Assembly: GCF_008710035.1 (NCBI RefSeq)
Contig: NZ_VYKI01000014.1
Location: 59,742 to 104,937 of the forward strand
Reading direction: 5' to 3'
Length of the DNA: 45,196 bases
Origin: Stenotrophomonas cyclobalanopsidis
GTDB lineage: Bacteria > Pseudomonadota > Gammaproteobacteria > Xanthomonadales > Xanthomonadaceae
This document shows positions 36,562 to 45,001 of this stretch, piece after piece. Every line of letters begins with the position of its first letter. The first letter of the stretch is position 1. Position numbers and translations under genes: made by a program. Below the pieces are notes generated by a model. That model did no database searches. It saw nothing but the letters and a program-made list of their open reading frames with translations, and was not told where the DNA came from.

Positions 36562-37374
36562 TTACGCTCCGCGGAACGTATCCCACGCCATCCGCGCGAT
36601 CAGCACCACCACCAGCCCCACGAACAGCTTGCGGATGAACGGCGTGCCGCCCTTCAGCGCCAGCCGCGTGCCCACCACCGAACCGAAGATGTTGGCGGCC
36701 GCCATCGGCAGCGCGAACAGCCACAGGATGTTGCCGGTGGGGACGAAGAACGAGATCGCCGCCACGTTCGTCGCCAGGTTCACCACCTTCGACGCCGCCG
36801 AGGCGCGCAGGAAATCCAGGCCGAAGAAGCGCACGAACAGGAAAATCAGGAAGCTGCCGGTGCCCGGTCCGAAGAAGCCGTCGTAGAAGCCGATCGCCGC
36901 ACCGATGGCCAGGGCGATGGACAGCTCGCGGCGGCCGATCTCCTGCGGCCGGTGCAGGGCACCGAAATCCTTCTTCCACAGCGTGTAGCCCAGCATCGCC
37001 ACCAGCAGCACCAGCACCAGCGGCCGCACCGCCTCCTTGGGCAGCAGGCTGACCGCGGTGGCACCGGCGAAGGAGAAGATGAAGGCGGTGCCGGCGGCGA
37101 ACAGCACCGGTTTCCACGGGAAGCGCACGTTGCGCGCATAGCGCCAGGCCGCCGCGCCGGTGCCGAACATCGAACTGAACTTGTTGGTGCCGAACAGCAT
37201 CGCCGGCGTCTGCTGCGGCAGCACCGTGAACAGGCCCGGCAGCTGCACCAGCCCGCCGCCGCCCACCGCCGCATCGACCAGGCCGGCGATGAAGGCAATC
37301 ACCACCAACCACCACAACTCAGGGGGAACCAGTTCCAGCACGGCGATCGACACTTGGATGGGGGGCGACAGCAT
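36562..37374 (-). CDS. TauE/SafE-family sulfite exporter-like permease
   Basis: This encodes 270 residues with about eight hydrophobic segments, the TauE/SafE (DUF81) fold. Two related halves are visible: [19 protein letters not shown] near residue 30 and [23 protein letters not shown] near residue 145, each with the Gly-rich family motif. These proteins move sulfite, sulfoacetate, or other anions; the substrate here is unknown. The ATG at 37374 gives [15 protein letters not shown]; an ATG at 37425 would overlap the divergent YchJ-type start. It has its back to that gene with 49 bp between. Confidence 0.9.
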   Translation of the reverse strand: MLSPPIQVSIAVLELVPPELWWLVVIAFIAGLVDAAVGGGGLVQLPGLFTVLPQQTPAMLFGTNKFSSMFGTGAAAWRYARNVRFPWKPVLFAAGTAFIFSFAGATAVSLLPKEAVRPLVLVLLVAMLGYTLWKKDFGALHRPQEIGRRELSIALAIGAAIGFYDGFFGPGTGSFLIFLFVRFFGLDFLRASAASKVVNLATNVAAISFFVPTGNILWLFALPMAAANIFGSVVGTRLALKGGTPFIRKLFVGLVVVLIARMAWDTFRGA

Positions 37375-37423
37375 ACGCCTATCGCCGATGGATGCTGGCC
37401 GCGTACCGCGCGACAATACCGGC

Positions 37424-37816
37424 ATGACCCGTACACCCGCCGATCCCTGCCCCTGCGGCCTGCCCGCCGACTATGCCGCCTGCTGCGGCCGCTACCACGC
37501 TGGCGAGGCCGCCCCGGACGCCGAGCGCCTGATGCGTTCGCGCTACAGCGCCTACGTACGCCAGCGGGCCGACTACCTGCGCCAGACCTGGCACCCGGAC
37601 ACGCGCCCGGCCGGACTTTCGCTGGACGAGGCACCAGGCCAGCGCACCCAGTGGCTGGGCCTGACCGTGAACGAACACACCGTCACCGGCGCGGACAGTG
37701 CCGAGGTCCGCTTCACCGCCCGCTACCGCATCGGCGGTGGCAGCGCGGTGCGGATGACCGAGCACAGCCGTTTCCTGCGCATCGACGGCCGCTGGTACTA
37801 CCTCGATGCGGTATGA
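37424..37816 (+). CDS. YchJ-family protein with SEC-C zinc motif
   Basis: This encodes 130 cytoplasmic residues. The N-terminal SEC-C type zinc site is [17 protein letters not shown] (about residues 9-25), followed by the NTF2-like YchJ middle domain with [23 protein letters not shown] and an end VRFTARYRI...[13 protein letters not shown]. The role of YchJ proteins is not known. The start at 37424 matches the usual MTR...CPCG beginning. The gap to egtB is 70 bp. Confidence 0.9.
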   Translation: MTRTPADPCPCGLPADYAACCGRYHAGEAAPDAERLMRSRYSAYVRQRADYLRQTWHPDTRPAGLSLDEAPGQRTQWLGLTVNEHTVTGADSAEVRFTARYRIGGGSAVRMTEHSRFLRIDGRWYYLDAV

Positions 37817-37886
37817 ACCCCTGATGGTTCAAGCATCCACCTGGCCATGACATCGCGCTCACCCGCAGCAGCCGAAGCTGGTGCCC

Positions 37887-39158
37887 ATGGACAGCTCAGC
37901 CCTCGCCGTCGCTGCCCCGCAGCGTGAACTCGCCAGCCACTTCGCCCATGTGCGAGGACGCAGCCAGCAGCTGGCCTCACCGCTCAGCGCCGAAGACGCG
38001 ATGCTGCAGAGCATGGACGATGCCAGCCCGGCCAAATGGCACCTGGCCCACACCACCTGGTTCTTCGAGCGCTTCGTGCTGGCCAGCGTACGTGGCCACC
38101 AGCCGTGGGATCCGGCCTGGGATTTCCTGTTCAACAGTTACTACAAGAGCCTCGGCCCGGCCCATGCCCGGCCGCGCCGCGGCCTGCTGTCGCGGCCTTC
38201 GCTGCAGCAGGTGCGCGACTATCGCCGGCACGTCGATGAGCAGGTGCTGGCGCGCCTGGCCGACGGCGACCTCGGTGATGAGGCGCTGCAGCACCTGCAG
38301 CTGGGCCTGCAGCACGAACAGCAGCACCAGGAACTGCTGCTGACCGACATCAAGCACGCCCTGTGGTGCAACCCGCTGCAGCCGCCCTATCGCGAAGATC
38401 TCGCGGCGGTCACCAGCGCGGCCAGCGCACAGGGCTGGGTTGCACGGGAAGAAAGCATCGTCAGCGTCGGCGCAGCGCGCTGGCCGCAGCACGCGCCCTT
38501 CGCCTACGACAACGAATCGCCGCCGCACCGCGTACTGCTGCCCGCACACGCCATCGCCGAGCGCCCGCTCAGCAACGGCGAGTACCGCGCCTTCGTCGAT
38601 GCCGGCGGCTACCGCGATCCGCGCTGGTGGCTCAGCGAAGGCTGGGCCCTGTGCGAGGCCGAAGGCTGGCAGCACCCGCTGTACTGGCACGACGACCTGC
38701 AGCGCGAGTACACCCTCGGCGGCTGGCGCGCGCTCGATCCACATGCGCCGGTCTGCCACCTCAGCTATTACGAAGCCGACGCCTGCGCGCGTTGGCATGA
38801 GGCACGGCTGCCGACCGAATTCGAATGGGAAGCGGCCGCCGCCACGCAGCCGCCCAGCGGCCACTTCGCCGATGACGACCGGCTGCATCCGCACGCGGGG
38901 CAGGGCACGGGCCTGCGCCAGCTTTTCGGCGATGTCTGGGAATGGACCTCCAGCGCCTATGGCGCCTACCCCGGCTTCCAGCCCTTCGGCGGAAACCTGG
39001 GCGAATACAACGGCAAATTCATGTGTGGCCAGTGGGTGTTGCGCGGCGGCAGCTGCGCCACCCCGCGCGGCCACGTACGCAGCAGTTACCGCAACTTCTT
39101 CAATCCACCGGCGCGCTGGCAGTTCTCCGGCGTGCGCCTGGCGAGGGATCTTCCATGA
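37887..39158 (+). CDS. egtB: EgtB-type ergothioneine sulfoxide synthase
   Basis: This encodes 423 residues. The N-terminal DinB-like domain carries the iron site: His52 in KWHLAH and HxxxHxE (His143, His147, Glu149) in LQHEQQHQELL. The C-terminal formylglycine-generating-enzyme-like domain (about 175-420) contains NGEYRAFVDAGGYRDPRWW, RLPTEFEWEAAA, DVWEWTSSAYGAYPGF and VLRGGSCATPRGHVRSSYRNFF. EgtB joins hercynine to cysteine or gamma-glutamylcysteine with oxygen. The ATG at 37887 is chosen; a GTG at 37881 would add two residues. The stop overlaps egtD (ATGA). Confidence 0.94.
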   Translation: MDSSALAVAAPQRELASHFAHVRGRSQQLASPLSAEDAMLQSMDDASPAKWHLAHTTWFFERFVLASVRGHQPWDPAWDFLFNSYYKSLGPAHARPRRGLLSRPSLQQVRDYRRHVDEQVLARLADGDLGDEALQHLQLGLQHEQQHQELLLTDIKHALWCNPLQPPYREDLAAVTSAASAQGWVAREESIVSVGAARWPQHAPFAYDNESPPHRVLLPAHAIAERPLSNGEYRAFVDAGGYRDPRWWLSEGWALCEAEGWQHPLYWHDDLQREYTLGGWRALDPHAPVCHLSYYEADACARWHEARLPTEFEWEAAAATQPPSGHFADDDRLHPHAGQGTGLRQLFGDVWEWTSSAYGAYPGFQPFGGNLGEYNGKFMCGQWVLRGGSCATPRGHVRSSYRNFFNPPARWQFSGVRLARDLP

Positions 39159-40135
39159 GTACCGTGCAGGACGCGCTGCAGGCGCTGACCGACCTTACCC
39201 CCGGCCGCCAGCAGATCATGGCCGACGCCGTGGCCGGCCTCTCGTGCGCCGCGCGCCAGTTGCCGTCCAAGTATTTCTACGACGCGCGTGGCTCGCGCCT
39301 GTTCGAGCAGATCACCCACACCCGCGAGTACTACCCCACGCGCACCGAACTTGCCCTGCTCGACCGGGTGCTGCCGGAGATCGCCAGCGCCGTCGGCGCG
39401 CATGCCCACGTGGTCGAACTGGGCAGCGGTAGCGGCCGCAAGACCGCCCTGCTGCTGGCCGCCCTGCACGATCCGGTGGCCTACACCCCCATCGAAATCT
39501 CGCGCGCCGCGCTGCTGTCCAGCATCGACCACCTGGCCCCGGCGCTGCCGCAGGTGGAGATGCTGCCGGTCTGCGCCGACTTCACCCGCCCGGTGCAGGT
39601 GCCCGAACCGGAACGCCAGGCTGCGCGGCGCCTGCTGTTCTTCCCCGGTTCCACCCTGGGCAACTTCGCCGGCGAAGAGGCCATCGCACTGCTGCGCGCG
39701 ATGCGCCAGACCATGGGCGATGACGGCCTGGCGCTGGTCGGCATCGACCTGCACAAGGACCCGGCGCTGATCGAGGCCGCCTACAATGATGCCGACGGCA
39801 TCACCGCCGCCTTCACCCTCAATCTGCTGGCCCGCCTCAACCGCGAGGTCGGCAGTGATTTCGACCTCGATGGTTTCCGCCACCAGGCCCGCTACAGCAC
39901 CGCGCGCCTGCGCATCGAAACCGACCTGGTCAGCCAGCGCGAGCAGGACGTGCACCTGGACGGTCAGACCTTCCACTTCCAGGCCGGCGAACCGATCCGG
40001 GTCGAGTACAGCCACAAGTACACCGATGCCAGCTTCAACCACCTGCTGCAGCAGGCCGGGCTGGAAACCATCGCCCACTGGAATGCGTCCGATCCGGCGT
40101 ACGGCCTGCGCCTGCTGCGCGCCTCCGTGCCATGA
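39155..40135 (+). CDS. egtD: EgtD-type L-histidine N-alpha-methyltransferase
   Basis: This encodes 326 cytoplasmic residues. The SAM-binding motif VVELGSGSGRKTALL is at about 86-100; other family hallmarks are SKYFYDARGSRLFEQIT, HTREYYPTRTE, FFPGSTLGNF, GIDLHKDPALIEAAYND and the substrate-side EYSHKYTDASF. EgtD trimethylates histidine to hercynine, the first step of ergothioneine synthesis. With egtB just upstream, the two-gene set should suffice for the central steps; the final C-S lyase (EgtE-like) is not in the window. Ergothioneine is a thiol antioxidant. Confidence 0.95.
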   Translation: MSTVQDALQALTDLTPGRQQIMADAVAGLSCAARQLPSKYFYDARGSRLFEQITHTREYYPTRTELALLDRVLPEIASAVGAHAHVVELGSGSGRKTALLLAALHDPVAYTPIEISRAALLSSIDHLAPALPQVEMLPVCADFTRPVQVPEPERQAARRLLFFPGSTLGNFAGEEAIALLRAMRQTMGDDGLALVGIDLHKDPALIEAAYNDADGITAAFTLNLLARLNREVGSDFDLDGFRHQARYSTARLRIETDLVSQREQDVHLDGQTFHFQAGEPIRVEYSHKYTDASFNHLLQQAGLETIAHWNASDPAYGLRLLRASVP

Positions 40136-40137
40136 CG

Positions 40138-40160
40138 GTAGCGCCGGGCCATGCCCGGCG
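40138..40160. repeat. Single GTAG palindrome (GCCGGGC type)
   Basis: GTAGCGCCGGGCCATGCCCGGCG follows egtD directly, one copy only. It has the same stem as 29781-29853. It may end or stabilise the egtBD message. Confidence 0.8.
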
Positions 40161-40214
40161 GCACATCACCACCCGCGCTAACATGGCCCCAGCCCCGGCA
40201 ACACGGAGGACGCC

Positions 40215-42383
40215 ATGCCCTTGATGACCACGCTCGGCCTGGCCGCCGCGCTGGCCGCGCCGTTGACGGCGCAACCGGCACCCGCCGCTGATCCGGCCTT
40301 CGCCCGCTGCATGACGCAGCTGCAGGCCACGGCCGGCAAGCAGGGCATTGCCGCGGATCGCTTCACCGCGATCACCGCCGGCCTGCAGCCCGACCCCAGC
40401 GTGCTGCCGCTGCTGGATGCGCAGCCGGAATTCACCACGCCGATCTGGGATTACCTGGCCGCCCTGGTCGATCGCCCGCGGGTGGACGATGGCCGCGCCA
40501 TGCTGCTGCAGCATCGCGATCTGTTGCAGCGGGTATCGGCGCAGTACGGCGTCGATCCGGCCACCATCGTCGCCGTATGGGGCGTGGAGAGCGATTATGG
40601 CCGCGTGTTCGGCAAGCGCCCCCTGCTGCAGTCGCTGGCCACGCTGTCCTGTGCAGGCCGTCGCCAGCCCTTTTTTCGTGGCGAACTGCTGGCGTTGATG
40701 AAACTGATCGAGCAGGGCGACCTGCAGGCGCAGGGACTCACCGGTTCCTGGGCCGGCGCCTTCGGCCACACCCAGTTCATGCCCAGCACTTACGCGCGCA
40801 TCGCCGTTGACGGTGATGGCGATGGCCGCCGCGATCTGGTGGCGAGCGTTCCCGATGCGCTGGCCTCCACTGCCAACTATCTCAAGCGCGCTGGTTGGCG
40901 CAGCGGCGAGCCGTGGGGCATGGAGGTGCGTATTCCCGAGGGTTTCAAGACGGCGCAGGCCGGGCGCACCCAGCGTCGCGCGCTGGCCGACTGGCGTGCA
41001 CTGGGCATCACCGGCCTGGATGGCAGCGCCCTCGCGCCGCAGGGCCTGCCGGCCGATGCCCGCGCGGCCCTGCTGCTGCCAGCCGGCGCCAAGGGCCCGG
41101 CGCTGCTGGTGTTCCGCAACTACGATGCGATCTACAGCTACAACGCGGCCGAGAGCTACGCGCTGGCCATCGCGACCCTGGCCGACCGCCTCCGCGGCGG
41201 TAACGGCTTGGCGACCGCCTGGCCCACCGATGATCCCGGCCTCGGCCGCGACGAGCGCCGCCAGCTGCAGACCCTGCTGCTGGCCCGTGGCCACGATATC
41301 GGCAGTGCCGATGGCATGATCGGCAACGCCAGCCGGCGCGCGATCCAGGTCGAGCAGCGCCGCCTGGGCTGGGCCGAGGCCGATGGCCGCCCCGGCCAGC
41401 GCATCCTGCGCGCGCTGCAGGCCGAACCGCGTACTCCGGCCACGCCCACCCGTTTCAGTCTTCCCGCCAACTACAGTGCCGCGCAGTCACCGGCCTTACG
41501 GAGTCGATCCACCGTGCAACAGATCCAGGGTGTCAGCAGCGGCCAGTTCCAGGGACTCGATGCCTGGCTGGTGGAAACCCCCGAAGCCACCGCCGCCATC
41601 AGCGTGTTCGGCGGCCAGCTGCTGTCCTACGTGCCCAAGGGCCAGCCCGACGTGATGTGGCTGTCGCCCAAGCGGGCCGAGCTGCCTACGCCCATCCGTG
41701 GCGGCAGCCCGGTGTGCTGGCCGTACTTCGGCCGCCAGGGCCAGGGCAATGACGTGCCGGCGCATGGCTTCGTCCGCACCCTGCCGTGGGAACTGCAGCA
41801 GGCGCGCCGCCTCGACGACGGCAGCATCGAGCTGACCCTGGCGCCGCCGGTGCTGCAGGATCTGGGCCTGCGCCTGACCATGACCGTGCGCGTGGGCCGC
41901 GAGCTGCGCCAGCAGCTGATCACCGAAAACACCAGCAGCGCGCCGGCCACCTTCACCCAGGCCCTGCACAACTACTTCCGCGTGGGCGACGCCACCCGCG
42001 TGGAAGTGGACGGCGTGGACGGGGTGACCTACCAGGACAAGTACGAGAACTACGCCCAGACCCGCAGCCAGCAGGGGCCGTGGTCCCTGCGCGATCCGCG
42101 GGATCCGGGCCGCAGCGACCGCATCTACAGCCCGGCCGGTGGCCGCTACGTGCTGCGCGACCCGGTGCTCAAGCGCCGCATCGAACTGCGTACCGAAGGC
42201 AGCCGCGCGCTGGTGGCCTGGAACCCCGGCGCCGAAGCGGCCGCGAAGATGGCCGACGTCGGCGACGGCTGGCGCGAGTACGTCTGCCTGGAGGCCGCCA
42301 ACGCCGGTCCGGATGTCGTGACCGTGGCCCCGGGCGGCCGCCACGTGCTGGTGCAGGTGATGTCCAGCCAGCCCCAGCCCTGA
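40215..42383 (+). CDS. MltB-type lytic murein transglycosylase joined in frame to hexose-6-phosphate mutarotase-like domain
   Basis: The frame runs 722 codons. Residues 1-25 are a signal peptide. About 28-335 is an MltB/SLT_2 lytic transglycosylase, which cleaves peptidoglycan glycan strands; the catalytic Glu is Glu125 in VWGVESDYGR, with GAFGHTQFMPSTYARIAVDGDGDGRRDL. About 345-405 is a peptidoglycan-binding domain (LLLARGHDIGSADGMIGNASRRAI). From 434 to the end is an aldose-1-epimerase/YeaD-like domain (WLSPKRAELPTPIRGGSPVCWPYFG, AHGFVRTLPWEL, ALHNYFRVGD), a fold that in its family works on sugar phosphates in the cytoplasm. The two parts belong in different compartments, and the junction has Leu428 encoded by TTA, one base from TGA or TAA, then a CGGAG site and a GTG at 41514. 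It is either a true fusion or two genes with a lost stop. The start ATG at 40215 has a strong GGAGG site. Confidence 0.88.
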   Translation: MPLMTTLGLAAALAAPLTAQPAPAADPAFARCMTQLQATAGKQGIAADRFTAITAGLQPDPSVLPLLDAQPEFTTPIWDYLAALVDRPRVDDGRAMLLQHRDLLQRVSAQYGVDPATIVAVWGVESDYGRVFGKRPLLQSLATLSCAGRRQPFFRGELLALMKLIEQGDLQAQGLTGSWAGAFGHTQFMPSTYARIAVDGDGDGRRDLVASVPDALASTANYLKRAGWRSGEPWGMEVRIPEGFKTAQAGRTQRRALADWRALGITGLDGSALAPQGLPADARAALLLPAGAKGPALLVFRNYDAIYSYNAAESYALAIATLADRLRGGNGLATAWPTDDPGLGRDERRQLQTLLLARGHDIGSADGMIGNASRRAIQVEQRRLGWAEADGRPGQRILRALQAEPRTPATPTRFSLPANYSAAQSPALRSRSTVQQIQGVSSGQFQGLDAWLVETPEATAAISVFGGQLLSYVPKGQPDVMWLSPKRAELPTPIRGGSPVCWPYFGRQGQGNDVPAHGFVRTLPWELQQARRLDDGSIELTLAPPVLQDLGLRLTMTVRVGRELRQQLITENTSSAPATFTQALHNYFRVGDATRVEVDGVDGVTYQDKYENYAQTRSQQGPWSLRDPRDPGRSDRIYSPAGGRYVLRDPVLKRRIELRTEGSRALVAWNPGAEAAAKMADVGDGWREYVCLEAANAGPDVVTVAPGGRHVLVQVMSSQPQP
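41499..41516 (+). promoter_or_regulatory. Internal ribosome site and GTG start for the mutarotase part
   Basis: CGGAG at 41499-41503 precedes GTG at 41514 by 10 nt. The GTG is in frame with the long gene and opens VQQIQGVSSGQFQGLDAWLVE, a normal N terminus for a YeaD-type mutarotase of 289 residues (41514-42383). It would allow the cytoplasmic enzyme to be made separately even though no stop codon separates it from the transglycosylase. Confidence 0.55.
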
Positions 42384-42414
42384 GCGGGGCCCCGTCACCC
42401 ACAAGGAGCGATGC

Positions 42415-43176
42415 ATGCAGGAAGCACAGTGGTTCTACGCCAACAGCAGCCAGCGCGAGGGGCCGGTCGACCTTGCCGGCCTGCGCCAGCTGCAGGCCGA
42501 GGGCAGGGTAGGGGCCGCCACCCTGCTCTGGTGCGAGGGCATGCCGACCTGGCGCCCGCTGGCCGAACTCGACCCGCCGCCCCGGACGGCCGACGTCGCC
42601 GCACCGGCGGTCGTCGTCGACCGTGGGATCGACGACCCCTACCGCGCGCCCGACACGGCGCCGGCGCTGCTGGCGGGCCCCGCGCAGGACAGCCAGCCGC
42701 TGGAAGGCGACATGGCGCTGTACGCCGCGGTGGTCGGCCGCAACTTCGCGGTCTACCGGCGGCGCTGGCGGCTGGATCAGGGCGTGCCCCGTGCGTCCGG
42801 CACCTGGCACTGGCCCGCGTTCCTGTTCGGCCTGCCGTGGATGATGTACCGGCGCATGTACCGGGTGGCGATGCTGTGGGTCGCCGTGCTGGTGGCCAGC
42901 AGCGTGGCCGAAGCCCTGCTCGGTGTGCCGCAGGCCTTCTCGTCCATCTCAAGCCTGGCGCTGGGCGTCACTGCCGGCGTGTTCGCCAATCACTGGTACC
43001 TGCGGCACTGCCAGCGCCAGATCGCCCAGGCCCGCGCGCTGAAGGGCAGCGACCCGGTCGCGCTGCAGGAGGAACTGGCCCGGCGCGGCGACGTCAGCTG
43101 GCTGGGCCTGGTGCTCAGCCTTGCTGCGGTCCTGCTGCTGCTGGTGGGCATGGCGTTCCTGCCGACGTCCTACTGA
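42415..43176 (+). CDS. GYF-domain / DUF2628 membrane protein
   Basis: This encodes 253 residues. Residues 4-52 form a GYF_2-type domain (QWFYANSSQREGPVDLAGLRQLQAEGRVGAATLLWCEGMPTWRPLAEL), given here only by its key residues W6, W39 and W46. A Pro/Asp-rich linker follows. Residues about 105-235 are a DUF2628-like part with the hallmark WPAFLFGLPWMMYRRMYR and two to three membrane helices; another helix ends the protein. GYF_2 proteins in bacteria are poorly known. An AAGGAG site 6 nt upstream fixes the start. It ends 7 nt inside the convergent BenE-type gene. Confidence 0.85.
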   Translation: MQEAQWFYANSSQREGPVDLAGLRQLQAEGRVGAATLLWCEGMPTWRPLAELDPPPRTADVAAPAVVVDRGIDDPYRAPDTAPALLAGPAQDSQPLEGDMALYAAVVGRNFAVYRRRWRLDQGVPRASGTWHWPAFLFGLPWMMYRRMYRVAMLWVAVLVASSVAEALLGVPQAFSSISSLALGVTAGVFANHWYLRHCQRQIAQARALKGSDPVALQEELARRGDVSWLGLVLSLAAVLLLLVGMAFLPTSY

Positions 43177-44360
43177 GCCTGCACCCGCGGGCGCAGCACC
43201 AGCAGGCACAGCGAGCCGGCCACCAGGCCCCAGAAGGCCGAGCCGATGCCGGCCAGTGACACGCCGGAAGCGGTGACCAGGAAGGTGACCAGCGCGGCCT
43301 CGCGGTCGCGTTCCACGGCCAGTGCGCTGGCCAGGCTGTTGCCGATGGTGCCGAACAGGGCGATGCCGGCCACGCAGGCGACCAGTTCCCTGGGGAAGGC
43401 GGCGAACAGCGCCGCCACGGTTGCGCCGAACAGGCCGATCAGGATGTAGAAGGCGCCGGCCGCCATCGCTGCGGTGTAGCGGCGCGCGGGGTCCTCATGG
43501 GCGTCGCGGCCCATGCAGATCGCCGCAGTGATTGCCGCCAGGTTCAGTGCATAGGCGCCGAAGGGGGCCAGCAGCGTATTGACCACGCCGATCCAGCCGA
43601 TCACCGGCGAAATGGGCGCGCTGTAGCCAGAGGCGCGCATTACCGCCACCCCGGGGATGTTCTGCGAGGCCATGGTGACCACGAACAGCGGCAGGGCGAT
43701 GCCGGCCACCGCCTGCCACGACAGCGAGGGCGTGACCCAGTGCGGGGTGGCCAGCTGCAGGTGCAGGTCCTGCGCATGCAGCAGGCCCCGGCTGGCGGCA
43801 ATGATGATGCCGACCAGCAGGGTGGCGATCACCGCATAGCGCGGGAACAGGCGTCGTCCGGCCAGCCAGATGGCGAACATCGCCAGGGCGAGCACGACCT
43901 GGGTGTTCATCGCTACGAACACGTCCAGGCCGAAGCGCAGCAGCACGCCGGCCAGCATGCCCGCCGCCAGCGCCATCGGCACGCGCTGCATCAGCCGGGC
44001 GAAGATGCCCGAGAAGCCGGCAATCATCCCCAGCACCGCGGCGAGCAGGAATGCACCCGTGGCCTCGGACAGCGAGGCGCCACCGGCACCCACCACCAGC
44101 ATCGCCGCACCCGGGGTCGACCAGGCGGTGACCACGGGTACCCGGTAGCGCAGTGAGAGACCAATACAGGTGACACCCATGCCCAGGCCAAGCGCCCACA
44201 TCCAGGACGCGATCTGTGCCTGATCTGCGCCGACGGCCTGTGCGGCCTGGAACACGATCACCGCCGAACTGGCAAAGCCCACCAGCACCGTGATGAAGCC
44301 GGCCACGACGGCCGGTACCGAAAGATCGCGCCACCACACTTGACTGACCTGCGTGCCCAT
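43170..44360 (-). CDS. BenE-family benzoate/H+ symporter-like protein
   Basis: This encodes a 396-residue inner-membrane protein with about 11-12 hydrophobic segments of the BenE family, related to the xanthine/uracil permease fold. Features are FASSAVIVFQAAQAVGADQAQIASWMWALGLGMG, VVTAWSTPGAAML and VVTMASQNIPGVAVMRASGY. Family members take up benzoate, but no benzoate-degradation gene is near, so the substrate is open. The ATG at 44360 gives MGTQVSQVWWRDLSVPAVVAG; an ATG at 44381 would add seven residues. The gene is divergent from the rrn operon, and its promoter must lie in about 44361-44500. Confidence 0.9.
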   Translation of the reverse strand: MGTQVSQVWWRDLSVPAVVAGFITVLVGFASSAVIVFQAAQAVGADQAQIASWMWALGLGMGVTCIGLSLRYRVPVVTAWSTPGAAMLVVGAGGASLSEATGAFLLAAVLGMIAGFSGIFARLMQRVPMALAAGMLAGVLLRFGLDVFVAMNTQVVLALAMFAIWLAGRRLFPRYAVIATLLVGIIIAASRGLLHAQDLHLQLATPHWVTPSLSWQAVAGIALPLFVVTMASQNIPGVAVMRASGYSAPISPVIGWIGVVNTLLAPFGAYALNLAAITAAICMGRDAHEDPARRYTAAMAAGAFYILIGLFGATVAALFAAFPRELVACVAGIALFGTIGNSLASALAVERDREAALVTFLVTASGVSLAGIGSAFWGLVAGSLCLLVLRPRVQAQ

Positions 44361-44503
44361 CGTTGTCTCGTCTCTCTGCATCCGTACATACATAACGCTT
44401 GCGGCGTTGACCGCGCAACGCGCGGGCAACGCCGCAGGGATGCCCGCACGCGTGCCATGCACGGCACAGGCGATGCGATTGTCATCTTCCTGAAAAAAAA
44501 GGG

Positions 44504-44531
44504 TTGACGAATTCTGCAGGATCTCTAGAAT
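44504..44531 (+). promoter_or_regulatory. rrn promoter P1
   Basis: TTGACG at 44504-44509 and TAGAAT at 44526-44531 are 16 bp apart. A run of eight A lies just upstream (44493-44500), a likely UP element. It is the farthest of three promoter-like units before 16S rRNA. Confidence 0.75.
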
Positions 44532-44621
44532 TCGCTCCCTTGCTGCGGCGTGGCAACTTCCTCGGAAGCGATACGCCAACAGCGACGCCACACCGCCGAA
44601 CGAGTTGATCGAACGAAGGTG

Positions 44622-44649
44622 TTGACGGACTCGAAAAGTCCGGCATAAT
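44622..44649 (+). promoter_or_regulatory. rrn promoter P2
   Basis: TTGACG at 44622-44627 and CATAAT at 44644-44649, with a 16-bp spacer. A GC-rich discriminator, GGCGGCTCGC, follows directly, as in growth-rate- and ppGpp-controlled rRNA promoters. The whole unit is nearly the same as P3. Confidence 0.8.
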
Positions 44650-44743
44650 AGGCGGCTCGCAACGACGAAAGGCCTTCGGGTCCAACGACGAAGCAGCATC
44701 GGCAACAACGTCCACTTCGGTGAGGCGGCCTTGAAAAAAGGTG

Positions 44744-44771
44744 TTGACGAAGCGGAAAAGCCGGCTATAAT
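44744..44771 (+). promoter_or_regulatory. rrn promoter P3
   Basis: TTGACG at 44744-44749 and a perfect TATAAT at 44766-44771, 16 bp apart, followed by GGCGGCTCGC after one or two bases. An A-run (TTGAAAAAAGG) lies just upstream. It has the best match to consensus of the three and should be the main start, about 220-230 nt before the mature 16S end. Confidence 0.88.
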
Positions 44772-44832
44772 GGGCGGCTCGCTACGAAGGAAACTTCGCA
44801 GCACACGGGAACGGCGCTGAGGCCACTTCCCC

Positions 44833-44844
44833 TGATCTTTGAAA
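44833..44844 (+). promoter_or_regulatory. boxA antitermination site in the rrn leader
   Basis: TGATCTTTGAAA closely matches the rrn boxA consensus (TGCTCTTTGACA-like), bound as RNA by NusB-NusE (S10) to prevent Rho termination in rRNA. It sits in the transcribed leader after P3. The rest of the leader to 45001 is AT-richer and includes processing-stem sequence, with no gene. Confidence 0.7.
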
Positions 44845-45001
44845 GTATGCGCAGGTATCTTGTGAAGGCGCCTGCAGGAAGGATGATTGTCCATCTTGCA
44901 GACGTTTGATCAAGCAACTATTAATTGTTTTAAAGCAAGCGATACGTTGCCAGCATCAATCATCTGCAGCTTTAAATTTTGATCTTCGGATCATGTCGTT
45001 T

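Noticed and set aside
43170..44894. N-terminal extension of the BenE-type gene up to 44894
   Set aside because: The extra residues read through the rrn promoters and are not hydrophobic; the conserved start at 44360 is better.
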